64,000 nucleotides of DNA from Phorcus lineatus (GCA_921293015.1 OV121091.1:11685755-11749754); one strand, 5' to 3'; counted from the stretch's first letter, positions 26,428 to 40,240 are shown. Notes: a model not told the origin generated them from the letters alone. Made by a program: numbers and translations.

Positions 26428-27559
26428 ATGAAACACAAAATATCCACTGAAGTTTATTTTGAAAGTATAAACATATATATGTAATCTATACAACAGCATT
26501 TAAACGAAAAAAATATTACACTTCTACAAAGAGAGATTAATGTGTTCACACTAAAATGGCGTATGCAGTTTTCACTTACGTAACACCTAATCCAGTTGAT
26601 TAATACTGACGATTTACTCTCTGAAGAAAATATATTTGACACAAACAATAATGAAATGTTGAAAAGAATTTTTTAAATCGTGCTAAGGTTCCTCACACTA
26701 ATATTATTATAAGATATAATATACACTATCTCCTACTATTTCGATGATTAAATTTGCAGAAATTCTGTGATTCTTAAAAATTTTTTAAAACACATATATC
26801 TATATTAATAGGGATCCCTGTTCTCTAAACGGAAATTAGATATGAAAATTATATTGATAAAAATGGAGGATATATACAAGTATTGTGTTTACATTTATAT
26901 TTCATTAGAGAAGGAAACATCAGCAATAAAGATGCAATACACTGATGGTTTAACAATGTTCGAAAATTCGAGAGAAAGGACGTGTTACAATTTTTTACAT
27001 CTATACCACATAATGTTGCGTTATTAACGTTCCGACGACAGGTAATCCGCTTGAGCTTCGAAGTTTAGTTTGATTATTTTCTTTGATTGCGCTGTTTTGG
27101 TATTAAAAGGATATCATATTCATGCCCATGACATACCATGAATAAAGACACATCATACCCATGACACATTCATATCATTATGAGCCTTGCTCTCGCTCGG
27201 GCAATAATATCATTTCGGCCCTCGTCATGTAAACATAGAATGTCATCAACACTCATATAATATCTTCTACATCACTACACATCTTTGAAAGACAAAATCT
27301 AAATGGTCCCGTCCGCTGACGTCATTTCAACATTGAGAATATATCGTCTCTTACAGAGTAAATTTTTAAAATGACTTATAGAATATAGAATAATTCTTCT
27401 ATTCATTTCATGAATTAGTAATTCATTATCTCTCAACCTGCTCATATATAAAAAATATATACAAAATCGAATTAATCAAAAGAGTATGAATGAAACTTTG
27501 ACATTGTACATTTTCTTATGCAAATACAAAATTTAAAATCTTTTTTTCACTTTTAATGC

Positions 27560-28200
27560 AAAAGCATCCCAATGTGAATAATTAATTGATTCGTTGAGAT
27601 CGTATGATTCGTTGAATTTCAGAAGAATCCAGTTGAATAATAGTTATGAAATTGACTTTTATAAACTCGTATGAGGCAAAGACTTCAATGATGTCAAAAT
27701 GGTAGGAATCATTGGATTTTAGGGCATTAATGATTTGTTGAAAACGAGTTAAAGAATTCAAAAGCAACAGCTCTTATACAGGAAATACTCTTTTGGATAA
27801 ATCATCAATTTCATCATCAGAATCAAGAAGTATAATTTAAATTTTTCAATTGTATTCAGAATTAAGAGAGTAAATGAAATCAATGATTATTAAGATATTC
27901 ATGTTAATTACAATGCCATTTTCACTTATAAGGATAAACCTCTTTTGGAAAGATTATCAATTTCTAAATGTAAATATATGACTTAAAGATGTCAATATAG
28001 ATATAAATAGAGAATAAGAGACATCAATGATATTTTGTATTTTGAAGAATTCATTTCCATCAGCTCTTATAATGGTTATACTCTTTGGATAGATCATTGA
28101 TTGCATCGTGAGAGACATTTATGTCATTGATGTCAATTATGAAAGAATCAAATGAAAAAAGAAATGACATCAATTATTTTTTCATGAGAATTAAAAAATA
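27560..28200. repeat. Degenerate long-period tandem repeats
   Basis: Blocks such as CAGCTCTTATA...ACTCTTT-GGATA-ATCAT recur at about 27763, 27940 and 28057. The units are roughly 110-180 bases and heavily diverged. The array lies directly 3' of the second transporter gene. Confidence 0.5.
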
Positions 28201-28208
28201 CAATGTCA

Positions 28209-31200
28209 TCAACTACGATTAAAGTCATATTGTGTTGAAGCGTTGTCATACGCTGTTTGGTTGACCGTAGGTTGGTTTGATGATTGACTAACATCTGGGG
28301 CTGGGATGATAATCTTCGTGGTTGTGTCAATATTCATTCGGGAATAGTTCTCTTTCATCACAAGAAGCAGTGGAATAGCCACACCCACAGAGCCTAGCAG
28401 AGCCCAGTTCATCCACGTCACACCTGACGAACGATGTTAAGAGTTTTAAAAGTGTCGTAACAATTTGGAAAAAAACGAAACGGTACTTTGCAGGATTATC
28501 AATGTGTAAATTTGTTAACATGTAAAATCAATATTTTCGAAGTTTGTTATAATAAAAGCATGATTTTCTTACGTATTCAATTTCAAAATGCTTTTCAAAG
28601 ACGTTTGGTATATAGTCACTGTATCTTATCGGTATTCGAGAATTTGAAGTTATGAAAAAAAATGAATATGAGTTTTTTTCATTTTTTTTTCATAGAATTA
28701 TATTCGAATTGATTTTCAAATGAATAGGCAATAGTCAGAATAGAATAGTTGTAGAACTTGTAACAGACAGTTTAAACAATTGACGTGGTTTAAAAGTAAC
28801 ATTTGATTTTACAACGTACATACAACTCATTACATAACATTTTCGATATCTTCCAAGAATAAAACAGCATCTTGGTGTTATAATGTAGTTCAATAGGGGA
28901 GTCATTCATGTCACAAAGTAGTAGCAATTCCCTCCCCGGTCCACAGATAAGTAATCTATATGGGGAGAGTGTGCGTAAAACACCATACGTCCCAGTTTAC
29001 CTATGTGTGGAATCTGAAGCACGCTGAGGAACAAGATTCCGGTAATGTTGTTGGTAATACCAATAAATGACGTTGTTATTCCTTCAGCTATAGGAAATGC
29101 AGCCTCGCAACCCAGCTCGTAGAACAAAGGGATTGATCCGTTGATGAACACGCCCGTGAGAATAGCAGAAACGTATAGGGATACTGGAAAATAAAAAGAT
29201 TCATAATCCCAGGTAACAAGGATCAAGAAAAAATTCTAATCTTGAACAAAATGATTAAAAAAAGATCAATGAAACAGGTCAAAACAATGGTAGAAACCCT
29301 ATCTAACAAATATGTCGGAATATGCAACGGACAAAAAACGTACCCCATGAGATATATTTTAAGCTCACACAAGGGTATTATCTTTTTTTGCACAGCCTTA
29401 GATAGTAAACTCGTTGATTTAAAAGCTTGAACGTAAAAATTAAAAGGTGACAGCTGACACACTTGATAATTGCAAACAATCTATGACAAAGCAACGTTAT
29501 GTTAATGCCCATGGGTTTTGTTTATCAAAACACCAATACTCGTTCCATATGGGAGGACGGATATAAATGTTTATTTCAACAGCAGTTATGTCATAGCATT
29601 GAATGAATACATGTCTTTGATATTCGAATGGAGAATCATAAAATGATTAAGTTTTACTTTTTCCTATCCAGCTGATACATCTCCCAGTATATACCGTATT
29701 CTAATATCATTTGTAAAAACTTATGTCGAGAGAGAGTCTGATAGGCAAATGACTTCGAAAATTAATCAACAACTAAGCTTAGTGTCAGCTTATAGACTCA
29801 TTGAATAATGTCATTAACTATCAATCCAATGTTTCTGTCTCAATTGCCCTATTAACAATAGAATATTAATAGAATATGAAGTTACAAAAGTAATAATAAT
29901 GACATTAGAATTCAAAGTAACATTTCTATCTGTTACCTTCGCTCTTTACCAGTATAACAGCTTAATAGGAGATGACATTTAGATACCCAAAGCAAAATGA
30001 CAGGAAATCTAGAAGTAACATTCTTATCTGTCACCTTCGTCCTTTTACCATTACGACAACATGTAAGTAGATTAAATTTCAACACTCAAAGCAAAATGAC
30101 ATCAAATTTAAGAGTATTATTCTCATCTGTCATCTTCGTCCTTTTATCAGCTTATTAGGAGATGAAATTTCAACACTCAAAGCGAAGATGAAATTTAAAC
30201 TAATAGAATACTGACATCATATGAAAAGTATCATTATCACCTTCCACCATCGTCCTTTTACCATTATGACAGCGTCATAGGATAAAAAAAATGGAAACAC
30301 AAAAAGAATAATGACATAAAATCTGAAAGTAGAATTTTCATCTGCCACCATCGTCCTTTTACCATTATGAAAGCTTAATAGGATAAAAAATAGAAACACA
30401 AAAAGAATAATGACATAAAATCTGAAAGTAAATACTGACATCAAATCTAAGAGAAACCTTTTCTGTCTTCATCATTCTTTTAAAAGTATGACAGCTTAAT
30501 AGGAGATAAAATTAAAACACTAGAATAATAATAACACCAAATCTGAAAGTAGAATTTTCATCTGCCACGATCGTCCTGTTATCATTATGACAGCGTAATG
30601 ATAAAAACAATAGACACACAAAAAGAATAATGACATGAAATCTGAAGGTAAAATTTTCATCTTTCACCATCATTCTTTTTTATCATTAGGACAGCGTAAT
30701 AGGAGATAAAATGGTAACACAAACAGATTAATGACATAAAATCATAAAGTAGAATTTTCATCTGCCTCCAACGTCCTTTTACCATTATGAAAGCGTAATA
30801 TGATAAAAAAAATGGAAACACAAAAAGAATAATGACATGAAATCTGAAGGTAAAATTTTCATCTTTCACCATCATTCTTTTTTATCATTAGGACAGCGTA
30901 ATAGGAGATAAAATGGTAACACAAACAGATTAATGACATAAAATCATAAAGTAGAATTTTCATCTGCCTCCAACGTCCTTTTACCATTATGAAAGCGTCA
31001 TATGATAAAAAAAAAATTTAACACAAAAAGAATAATGACATAAAATCTGAAAGTAAAATTTTCATCTTTCACCATCGTTTTTTTTTATCATTAAGACATC
31101 TTTAATATGAGATGAAATCGCAAAACTTCAAGAATACTGACATCAAATCTAAGAGAAACCTTTTTCATCTGTCTGCATCATTCTTTTAAAAGTATGACAG

Positions 31201-34200
31201 CTTAATAAGAGATAAAATTAAAACACTAGAATAATAATAACACCAAATCTGAAAGTAAAATTTCCATCTGTCACCATCGTCCTTTTATCATTACGACAGC
31301 TTAATAGTAGATCAAATTGCAAAACGTCAGGAAATCAAATCTAAGAGTAACCTTTTTCATCTGTCAGTATCGTTCTTTCAAAAGTATGACAGCTAAATAG
31401 GAGATAACATAAAACACTAAAATATAAATGATATAAAATCTAAAAGTAACATTTTCAGCTGTCAACGTCGTCCTATTACCACTATGATAGATTAACGGGT
31501 AAACTTGTAGTTACAACACTGACAGCCTGTGGAAACGGGGTAGACATGATAACACCAAACATGTAGAAGAACGGGGGTATGCTCACCCATATCAAAAGGA
31601 ATGTAGCCGAGTAGAAGCACTACAAACCAGGCCGTTACGGCTGTAGCCAGGATGAACAGTAGCAACAGAATTATCCTCATTCGACGCAGAAACATGTCGG
31701 CGATTCTGAAATATTTACTCGAGGCTAGAAATTTATTAAGGTTAGCAATTATTCCCACCCATGTAATTGTATTAAACAATTTAATCTTTACTACGGCGCG
31801 TGTGTTTTCCCCCTTAAGTGTGATTTTTAGAAATTAACTTTGTGTATTTGCTTTATTTCTTGTTAACTTTAACTTAATGATTAACTAAAATTTGTCGGTA
31901 TGACATGATACGATACATAGAAAGAGGTTAAGTTTTGCGATTAAAAAGCCTCGTTTAAAAAAATACCTAGTTCAATATTTTTAAAACGTATTTTGGTTTA
32001 AGTTTTAAACTCCTAATAGCGTTAAAAATTATTTTGATGTAACAGATTCGCACAATATTGGCCTTCAGCTTTACCTTGAAACAAAAAGGCCAGATCCACA
32101 CCCAGCCAACGTAGCATAGAACCCGATCCACCCAGCTGTGTACTTGTCAAACAATCAATTATTATGAAAACTTCAAAATCCAACAAGTTATTTCTTTTTT
32201 AATTTATAGTTAGTAATTATATTTTTGAAATACAATTAGCATCATTTCACTTATGACAGCAAACTATGAAAACTATGTCAATGAAACAGCACACATGCGC
32301 CTGAATATCATATGAACAAAAGCTTGAATATTCGGTTTTATAAAGGATAAACATATATTCTTTCCTATGTCACTTATCTTACCTTATCTTACCAGAAATC
32401 ATTGAGGAAGTTAAACTAGTAAAACTATTTCAGTGAAGCAGCGTACACATGTCCAGTTATCATTTACAAGTTAAAATATGCTTGTGCATAAAAGAACCAA
32501 AAAATATCTACACGTATGTCACTTATCTACTTGAAAGCTGCCGTATTAGACATGAATCATATCCAAACTAAGGTTTCGTTTCTTCTTTTTAATAATATCT
32601 GTTTGCTGAATCGTAGTATTTGGTACAACCGTGGGTGTCTTATAAACTGACAAGTTTTTCGGAAGTTTGAAATATATTCAACTGATTACTTGTGAAATGT
32701 TTATCTTGGCCAGTAAAACATCGAGCACAGCTCCAAATACGCCATACACTCCTACAGGGACACTGTACGTCAACAGGATAAGAAGGAACCGCTTGTGTCT
32801 GTAGGTGTATCCAAATCAAATAGGGATTAATTTTGACAGGGTTCCAATGATTTTCAGATATTTTTAAAATTGCTGATAGAGGTTTAAAAAAGAATATGTT
32901 TCTCACAAGTATACGCTAACTTTGAGAATTAATTCAAGGCTTTAGTTTTAAGGTTTTTTTAACGCGATTAAGAGTTTTCCAGAGTACCGAACATGAATAT
33001 ATCGTTTTAGAGTTCATCCTATTGTATATACATGTTTTTCTTACATATCAAATGTGATACATTATTGGTTTCAATGAGCATCGAGACTAGTCTTATTCGC
33101 GAAGTTACACCTACATTTAAATGTTCACTGGTACTACAATAAGAAAAACAAAATGTTTTGGATGACAACTTATTCATTGTAAAAATCACGTGTCGGATTA
33201 TATGCCCCTCATCAGATAGGATGTAGGTATTCATATATGTTTCACTTATAAATTTCGCTATATACACAATAAGGAAATTTGTTTAGAGAAAATAATGCTT
33301 TACTGAAGTATATCATTTTCAAATGCATTGCAAAGACTATAAGATTCATGTTATTTATATTGTGGGGAATAACAAAATGGGGTGCATAGGCCGCATACCA
33401 TAGCAATGGAAACATCTACCACAATGCATGACTTTTCAAACAGTAGTCTCTAATCTGTCTATTGATTTGAAGAATACAGTTTCGAAATGTATGTCTGACT
33501 ATTTGACGCACTTTATTCTCAATGAACTAGTGTTTAGCGAAAATCTTTGCTTCTCGACACATTAACACTATGGACAACGTTTGCCAGTTGACATTTCTCT
33601 TTAAATTATCCCAAATCAACTTCATTAAGTCAATGTTTGGTATTATATCGATTAAGCTATCTATTACCGTTCACAAATTAGGCGACTTACGTGACGATTT
33701 CTTTCAGACCTTGTTTGTAACTGACCCTCTCAATGGATGCTGTGATGCTAGGTGGAGAAGGGGGTTTGGCAGGGAAATATAAAAGAACCAGTAGGAACAG
33801 TAGTCCGACAGCGCCACATTCTGACATGGAGTAAAGGATAAATGTACATGCATTCATAACAATCAACAGTTTGATGTCCATCTGAAATTGGAATATGTAT
33901 TTATTAATTCAAATATGGATTTAGCTTGATTTTGTAATCTGATTAGGAGAAGCCGTTCTTTGACAAGAACTCTTTTTATGTGAAAAATAAATTTCATATA
34001 ATTTTACCTTTTCAGATTTCAAGCCACACCGATTTTCATTGAGAGTTTTTAGGAGGCGGCATTTATTATATTTATTATCCTCAACGTTTCAAAATAGAAT
34101 GTACATTTTGCATGATGCCGGTTTGGCCAAATGGGCGTCACCCGACGAATACCTTACCTAACCAGAATGGATCCAAAAGCCTCGCAGAAACCTTCTGTTG

Positions 34201-37200
34201 ATAACATTTCTGCTCAAGAGTGTTACCTCAAATACTGACTTTTTTCTTGTTTTTTTTTTGTCTTCAGTTATTATTCTTTAGTCAGTAAATGTCAATATTC
34301 ACAAATGCTAATTCAACATTGTTGTTACCCTACAGCATTTGTTACGATGGAATTTTACTGTTTTACAAGGTTTACTTCAAACACTGTTTTAAAAATGATA
34401 AACTTGGTAATCAATTAAAAGTTTGATGGTTTTCATATCCTTAGATATGGTTCAATCTCAATCAGTTTTGTTATGTGTTATACATGTAGATCCTTTTTAT
34501 CACGAAAATAGTAAAAAAAAAGCATATGCAGTATTTTTCCAAAGTGTATATATCATTACTCCTTGTCCTTGGTTATTTGTAAGCTTTATGAACTTGTTAA
34601 TTTTCAAATTTCATTAGGCACATGGATGGAAATGCCATTGTATTGAATTTTCATTTAATTTAATCCATTGTAGTTATGAAATTACGCATCTTTTTTACAC
34701 GACGCTATAGCTAGAGTAAGGATTATTTACAGGTTCCATTGTTGACATCAATTGTTCCACAGTTTGTCTGATTGATTGTTCCATTAACAAGTAATAAAAT
34801 ATTAAAACTGAGATAGCCTATTATAAAAAGACTGAATGGTAAAACTAAGCTTATACATATCCGATTTTATGTTTGTTGATCTTGTTATGAAAGTGATCTG
34901 TAAACCATTTGACTAAGGTGGATAAATTTTAAATTTTTAAATAATTATCCCAACATTATTTCAGCCAATTCCATTTAAGTGTGATTAATTTTCAAATATC
35001 ATTGTTTGTTGTTCTTACTTTCTCTTGCTTGAAAATCATTATTTTCCATTTAGTGCAGTAATAGATTTGGTTGTTAGAGATATATTTTGCTGTGTGATCT
35101 AAGACTTACCAATGTACATCAGGCGCATTATGCTATCTCTTTGTACTTGGATATCAGTTGCCAATGTCAGGTTGTGGAATGTTTTGTCTGTCACCTGTAT
35201 GGATTCACTGAAGATAGATGAATAAGTTTAGATTAAATTTGACAGGATATACTGTCATCGATAAAACTTAACGGCGATGTAGCACGTTTTGGATATTTCA
35301 TTTGTTCAAATTCAAAAATAGTGTATGCAAGATGAATTTTCTTACGTGAGAAGGACATACATCTCTTAACTCAACCCGCTTATCTTTAGTTCTGAATTCC
35401 TTTTATTGATTGCCTTGTCATTGGTAACTTGTCTTTGTCTTTTCGCGTGACTACCTTATTGAACCCTCTTTCTTGCAGGGAAATTGTTAGACGATTCAGT
35501 ATCTATCAATATAACAATCATCAACTCATTACAAAAGATGTAGTAAAAATCTTACTTTGGTGATAAAATTGTTGTTGTGTTTTCTGACGTCATCGTTGGT
35601 TCAGGCACAACCAAAGGACCTATAAGAAGATCATATGGACAGTCATGTAATTGTAAGGCTCGTTGCATCTGGTTGTTGTGAGTGGTATATTTATATAATG
35701 TCAAACGTTATCTGAGATACCATTGACATATATGTATACAACCATATATACAACAAATCGTTTATAAATCACGGAAGAGACATGGCAGTATAGCAGCAAA
35801 GGAATAAGTATCGTTTTAAACTTCCTTCAAAAGGAGGCGTATTCCAAGAGTATTCACTTTAAAGGGGCGGTAATACGTTTCTTGGATATTTTTTTCTTCC
35901 AATTTCCTTCACCTTGTCTATATTAATGCCAAATAAATCATCTACAGAGGGTCAAACATCTCATTACACATCGCAATTATCCGTAGTCATAGAAAAGAGT
36001 ATCAAGTTTCAAATGCAGTCGGCCATTTTAGTATGAACATCTTATAATCATTCTAGGTGAGGACACAGACCGAACCGAACATGTTATTTTAGTAGAACTC
36101 ATTCTTTTGATTGATAAAGATTGCCTTTCAGTAGGATACATTTATCTTTAGTTTTCGTGAAATTCCTTTGTTTACCTTAAAAACGTGTTAATGCCATTGA
36201 CACTCCATTATTTTGTAGATTTTTTTAGGCATTGATGCGTGACAAAATACAATAATGTTGATCTAATTTGAAAATATTTCAGGTATCTATCTTTACACGT
36301 CAAATATATGACAATCATTAGTTTTCAAAGAAAACAAAACAAACACCTTATACATGCAAATACGCGGAAATCCCAAGCTCAATTTGCATTAACTCTAGAT
36401 TTGAAACCTATTAAACATTATCAATACCAGTTGTTCTTCTATCTGCGTTTTATAAGTTTGTAATTACGTTTGAGGTGTGACACACACCAACAACGGTACA
36501 TAGTCCGGTTTTCGATCACTATCAAGACTTGAAACCTTTGTTGTTTCCCTATTCCAAACTTATTCTCTCCCAAGAAAGGTAGCTTCGTCATGTATTCCGA
36601 TACTAATGGCTGATCTACCTCTGTTGGGAGAGAATGTAAAATACCGAGTAGCCAGAAATCGATACTTTTCAGCACCAGGGAATTTTCCCTCAAATTTCAG
36701 CATTGATATCATTGGTACATATGACCCCAACTACTCACGGAGTGTCTCCTGAAAGAGACGATCTTTGATCAACTAAGTCAGCAGTGTTTTGATAGACAAA
36801 ATAATGGAGGTATGGTACATCTACCTCTGAAGAGGTTTATAATTGGCACTGACCAATGATGAAAGCGACAGCAATGCCAACATAGTTGGCAACAGAAGAG
36901 ATGGCGGTAGACGTGGCACGTTGGTTGGGTCCAAACCAAGTAGCGGAGAAGAGAGCCGGGGCGGCAAATGGTACTGAACCCCCGATACCATTTAGTACAC
37001 ACCCAATGTTTATCAACCTACAAGGACAGTTTGAAATATTCAAAAGTGCAAGACTGACTATTAAGAGAGTACATTTACAATAACATGCTACAATAAAATC
37101 AAGACCGCCGTTTTCATGTTCCTGGCTCGTTTAATATCAATTGATTTGATTAAGAGCAGAACATTGGAAAGAAACTTGTCACAAAGAGGTTAAAAATCTG

Positions 37201-39126
37201 GGTCACTGATAGAAAAACCTAGTTTTACATTACGTTGAGATTTTCAAAACTATTGAAAAGTTTTAACGTCTTTGGGGTTATTTTCTTGGGATTTTTTTCT
37301 GATATTCTGCATTGGCGCTTGTTTTATTTTAAAAATCATCATTTGAAATAAAAAATATTAGATTATATTTTTGTGTTTGTATGATTGCAGCTAGTAAATC
37401 TAACATGGTGATCTTATGTGGTGTGTGAACGAAGAAATTTCACAAACGGTTTTACCATGTTGCTATCTCCGGGTCTGTAGATATGCATTTTATCGAGATC
37501 CCTGCCATTAGAAGCGTACAACAGAACACCATGGCCACACGTAAACCTATTGATTAAAACGCTACAAAGTTTATATGCTATATCAAATGCAAACTATGCT
37601 TGGCAGTTTTTCAATATACATGTAGGATACCAAGACATTTCATACATAACATTATTCAGAAACATAGTCATAGATAACAGAAAACGATACAACAGAACAT
37701 GATTGTTTTCTAATTCATGTATTGACATTTTTGTTTGCTCCTACACTGTTCTATTCAGAATAAAATGACTTCATGTATACATTGTGTATACAATAAAAAA
37801 ACTGCCGGTATATGACAATAATTACTGAGGCTTAAGACTAATAATTTTTGGGACCATTCGTGGACCTTCTTCGGGAACATAGTTATAATTCAAATAGTTA
37901 GATACTTAAAGTTATATTTTATTGTGGAAATGACGTACACATTTTCAAGGTTGAATATTTTTTTTAAAAAACAGTCTGAAAGATGAGGGGTTCAAGATTA
38001 AAATAATATACAATAGTGTAATAGCAAATACATATTTTTAAATATAAATGTCATCAAAGATAATCTAATGTACATGTTTACAAGAATACATTGATATTGT
38101 TAAGTAGATTATACATATGATACACAATATTATTTCAAGGTGTCGGCAATGAATCTTTATTTCTTTATATGTTTAAAAGAGTTGCAATTGATATGTATAT
38201 ACAGAAATGGAATTGCACAATCCAGGAAAGTTCAAGACATAAGGTGTACAGACAATATAAAAGTCTTCTTGTACCAGAGAAATATCTTACATTGTTAACT
38301 AATAAAAAACATAGAAATATTTTCATAAGGATAAGAGCGGGTATTCTCAAATTAAAAGTAAATGAAGGACGATGGCAAGGAATCGATTACAATAAACGTT
38401 TATGTCCTAAGTGCAAAAAAGGAATCGAGGATGAGTTCCATTTTATATTGATTTGTGAATGTTATGTTGAATTGAGAATCCAATATGTACCAAAATTATA
38501 CTATGAAAATCCATCAACCTATAAATTTAATCAATTAGTATCTTCTACTTCTGCAGAAGTATTAAATAATCTATGTAAATATTTATATCTGAGTTTTGAA
38601 TTAAGACAGAATCAAGTTACTTAGAAATTCCCATGTATTGTATCAAGCCCCAAATGTGTTATATTCAAAGAAACGCTTACCATGTATGTTATATACTTAT
38701 TTCATGTATGTTCTATCGTTGTATATGGGCCAATGGCCTTCATACGAATAAAAGACTTGACTTGACTTGACTTGATACACAATAAATATCGGAATGAAAT
38801 TTTCGATAATCTTCACAGAATTTACCTTTAACGTCCAGCACCCAGGCCATAGGTATAAGAACCAGAGACTGGACAATGTTCCCCCAGTTCGCCAGCATCC
38901 CAATATCCGCATCAGTCCAGTTAAAAACTAATTTTGATGATTGAGCTATGGGTCCAAATGTATTCCACACCATGGCCTGCAGAAGACCAGCATAGGAAAA
39001 TATGATCAGTACATACCAGCGTCTCGCATAGGGCTTGATTTCCTTGCTTGAACCGAAGAGGGAGTCCTTTTCATTCACAGATGATTGATTTGAAGCTATA
39101 AGATTGCTCAACTTTTCGTCCTCCAT
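28209..39126 (-). CDS. SLC49A4/DIRC2-like transporter, copy 2
   Basis: Eleven exons: 39126-38826, 37546-37456, 37017-36854, 35619-35556, 35207-35110, 33820-33691, 32798-32690, 32142-32075, 31705-31587, 29183-29001 and 28423-28209. Phase holds throughout and gives 513 aa. Exons 2, 3 and 6-10 have exactly the lengths of copy 1, and exons 4 and 5 are each three bases longer. The same family signatures are present: VWNTFGPIAQS, GSVPFAAPAL, QRATSTAI, YFPAKPPSPPS, AGWIGFYATLAG and FYELGCE...PIAEGIT. The start is taken at the ATG of MEDEKL; an in-frame TTG at 39144 is unlikely to be used, and CAG/GG just upstream looks like the acceptor of a coding first exon. Unlike copy 1 there are no N-terminal repeats and no clear acidic dileucine (the nearest is EKDSLF). 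The C-terminal tail is longer and Asn/Gln/Ser-rich. Substrate and localisation are therefore less certain. Confidence 0.9.
29898..31497. repeat. Minisatellite filling most of intron 9 of transporter copy 2
   Basis: About 15 units of roughly 100 bases. Each contains versions of TTTTCATCTGCCACCATCG, TCCTTTTACCATTATGA, AGCTTAATAGGA and AATAATGACATAAAATCTGA. Some neighbouring units are nearly identical (for example around 30650-30740 and 30840-30930), which suggests recent unit exchange. Open frames on the minus strand here are repeat artefacts. Confidence 0.88.
35859..36200. mobile_element. MITE-like element in intron 3 of transporter copy 2
   Basis: Starts TTTAAAGGGGCGGTAATACG, close to the terminal repeat of the 55685-55932 copy. 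Near 36010-36056 it has the family core in reverse complement (GGCCATTTTAGTATGAACATC). The far end near 36190 has a decayed AACGTGTTAATGCC. Confidence 0.6.
36561..36640. repeat. Small hairpin with CTCTCCCAA / TTGGGAGAG ends
   Basis: TTCTCTCCCAAGAAAGGTAG and CTACCTCTGTTGGGAGAGAA are reverse complements apart from a few bases. The ends resemble those of the element at 17173-17403. It lies in intron 3 of transporter copy 2. Confidence 0.65.
38160..38776 (+). mobile_element. 3' remnant of a non-LTR retrotransposon (LINE)
   Basis: An open frame at about 38169-38624 ends the element's polyprotein. It has the pattern LCPKCKKGIEDEFHF...C, a Cx2C...Hx4C zinc-knuckle-like motif usual at the C-terminus of animal CR1/jockey-type LINE proteins. 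The 3' end is GGGCCAATGGCCTT...AATAAAAG followed by four GACTT repeats (about 38756-38776), a typical LINE tail. The reverse transcriptase and endonuclease are absent. It is 5'-truncated, and it sits antisense in intron 1 of transporter copy 2. Confidence 0.8.
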
Positions 39127-39474
39127 TTTGTCATCAGTTTTCAATTCCCTGTTTGGAAGGTGGAAAATTGTGAAAATTTTTATTTCATGTTCAGCCGTGA
39201 ACGTGAATATATGGATCAGCAGGTCAGTTGGCTCATTCTGACGTGATGTTATCGTCAGTATCTATATATGATAACAAACTGGCCTTGAATTAGGATATCG
39301 ACCGAATCACTATTCTCTTCAGAGATACTAATGGTTATCAGACTAGAAGATATCATCTTGATATATGCATGGCTTGTCACATAACTTGTGTTGACTGAAT
39401 TGAAAGCGGCATTGGCACAATTTGTAGGGAAATATTTCTTCAAATTTTCACCAATTAATATCAATTTATGCGAA

Positions 39475-39755
39475 ATGTTTAAAAGAGGGTCAAAACATCT
39501 TATTATTCAACCCGATCATCCATTGTCGTAGAGAAATAGTATAGTATCAAGCTAAATCACTGGCGATCCTTTTTTGTGAGAACACCTTTTAATCATTAGA
39601 TAGCAAAATGTATTTGCATAGCTTAACTGATCATGGTAGGTTCGTTTTAGAATTGCTTAATTTGATTAAATTACATTGTCTTGCAATTAAATATTTAATT
39701 TCGTTTCATGAGATATCACTTTATTTACTTAAACAACGTGCGACAATCCCTTTAA
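39475..39755. mobile_element. MITE-like element upstream of transporter copy 2
   Basis: The right end AACGTGCGACAATCCCTTTAA matches the terminal repeat of the 55685-55932 copy. The family core is present in reverse complement near 39570 (GAGAACACCTTTTAATCATTA). The left edge is approximate. Confidence 0.6.
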
Positions 39756-39919
39756 AAGATGGGTATAACGGCGTGTATTTAAATTTGTGTGAGGTTACTC
39801 ATAGCTTTGAAACTAACCACATACCGGGTATGCATGATCATGTAGATGTGTTTATGTTATGCATAGATAAGCACTATCATCATTCATGGTCTTTAAGATA
39901 ACTTATCTGACTCCCCTAA

Positions 39920-40240
39920 TTAAAAGTAATAGGACGTCCCCTTATTAGAAATAATAGGACGTCCCCTCATTAGTAGTAACAGGACGACACCTAATTATTA
40001 GTAACAGGACGTCCCATATAAAGCAACAGGACGTCCCCTTATTAAACGTAACAGGACGTCCCCTCATTAGTAGTAACAGAACGTCCCCTCACTGGAAATA
40101 ACAGGACGTCCCCTCACTGGAAATAACAGGACGTCCCCTCACTAGTAGTAACAGTTCGACCCCACATTAGTAGTAGCAGGACGTCCCCTCATTAGTAGTA
40201 ACAGGACATCCACTCATTGGATGTAACAAGACCTTCCCTG
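39920..40240. repeat. Minisatellite, about 25-base unit, roughly 12 copies
   Basis: Repeated ACAGGACGTCCCCTC followed by ATTAGTAGTA or CTGGAAATA spacers. The unit contains the palindrome GGACGTCC. Units are contiguous with few length changes; there are no unique spacers, so it is not a CRISPR array. Confidence 0.9.

Larger units (their letters stand above)
24298..28208. other. Region between the two transporter genes
   Basis: No exon could be supported. It contains a dispersed repeat with CRE-like sites (24853-24985), a 165-base tandem duplication (about 25262-25600), a SINE with target-site duplication (26128-26427) and degenerate long-period repeats running up to the 3' end of the second transporter gene (about 27560-28200). 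The remainder is AT-rich. Confidence 0.55.

Noticed and set aside
30217-30875. Phe/Val-rich minus-strand frames
   Set aside because: They are translations of the intron 9 minisatellite, with the same peptide repeating.
39126-39144. Upstream start for transporter copy 2 at 39144
   Set aside because: That codon is TTG; the first ATG in frame is at 39126, just after a likely splice acceptor.
39920-40240. Possible CRISPR array
   Set aside because: Units are contiguous with no unique spacers, and the window is eukaryotic; it is a minisatellite.
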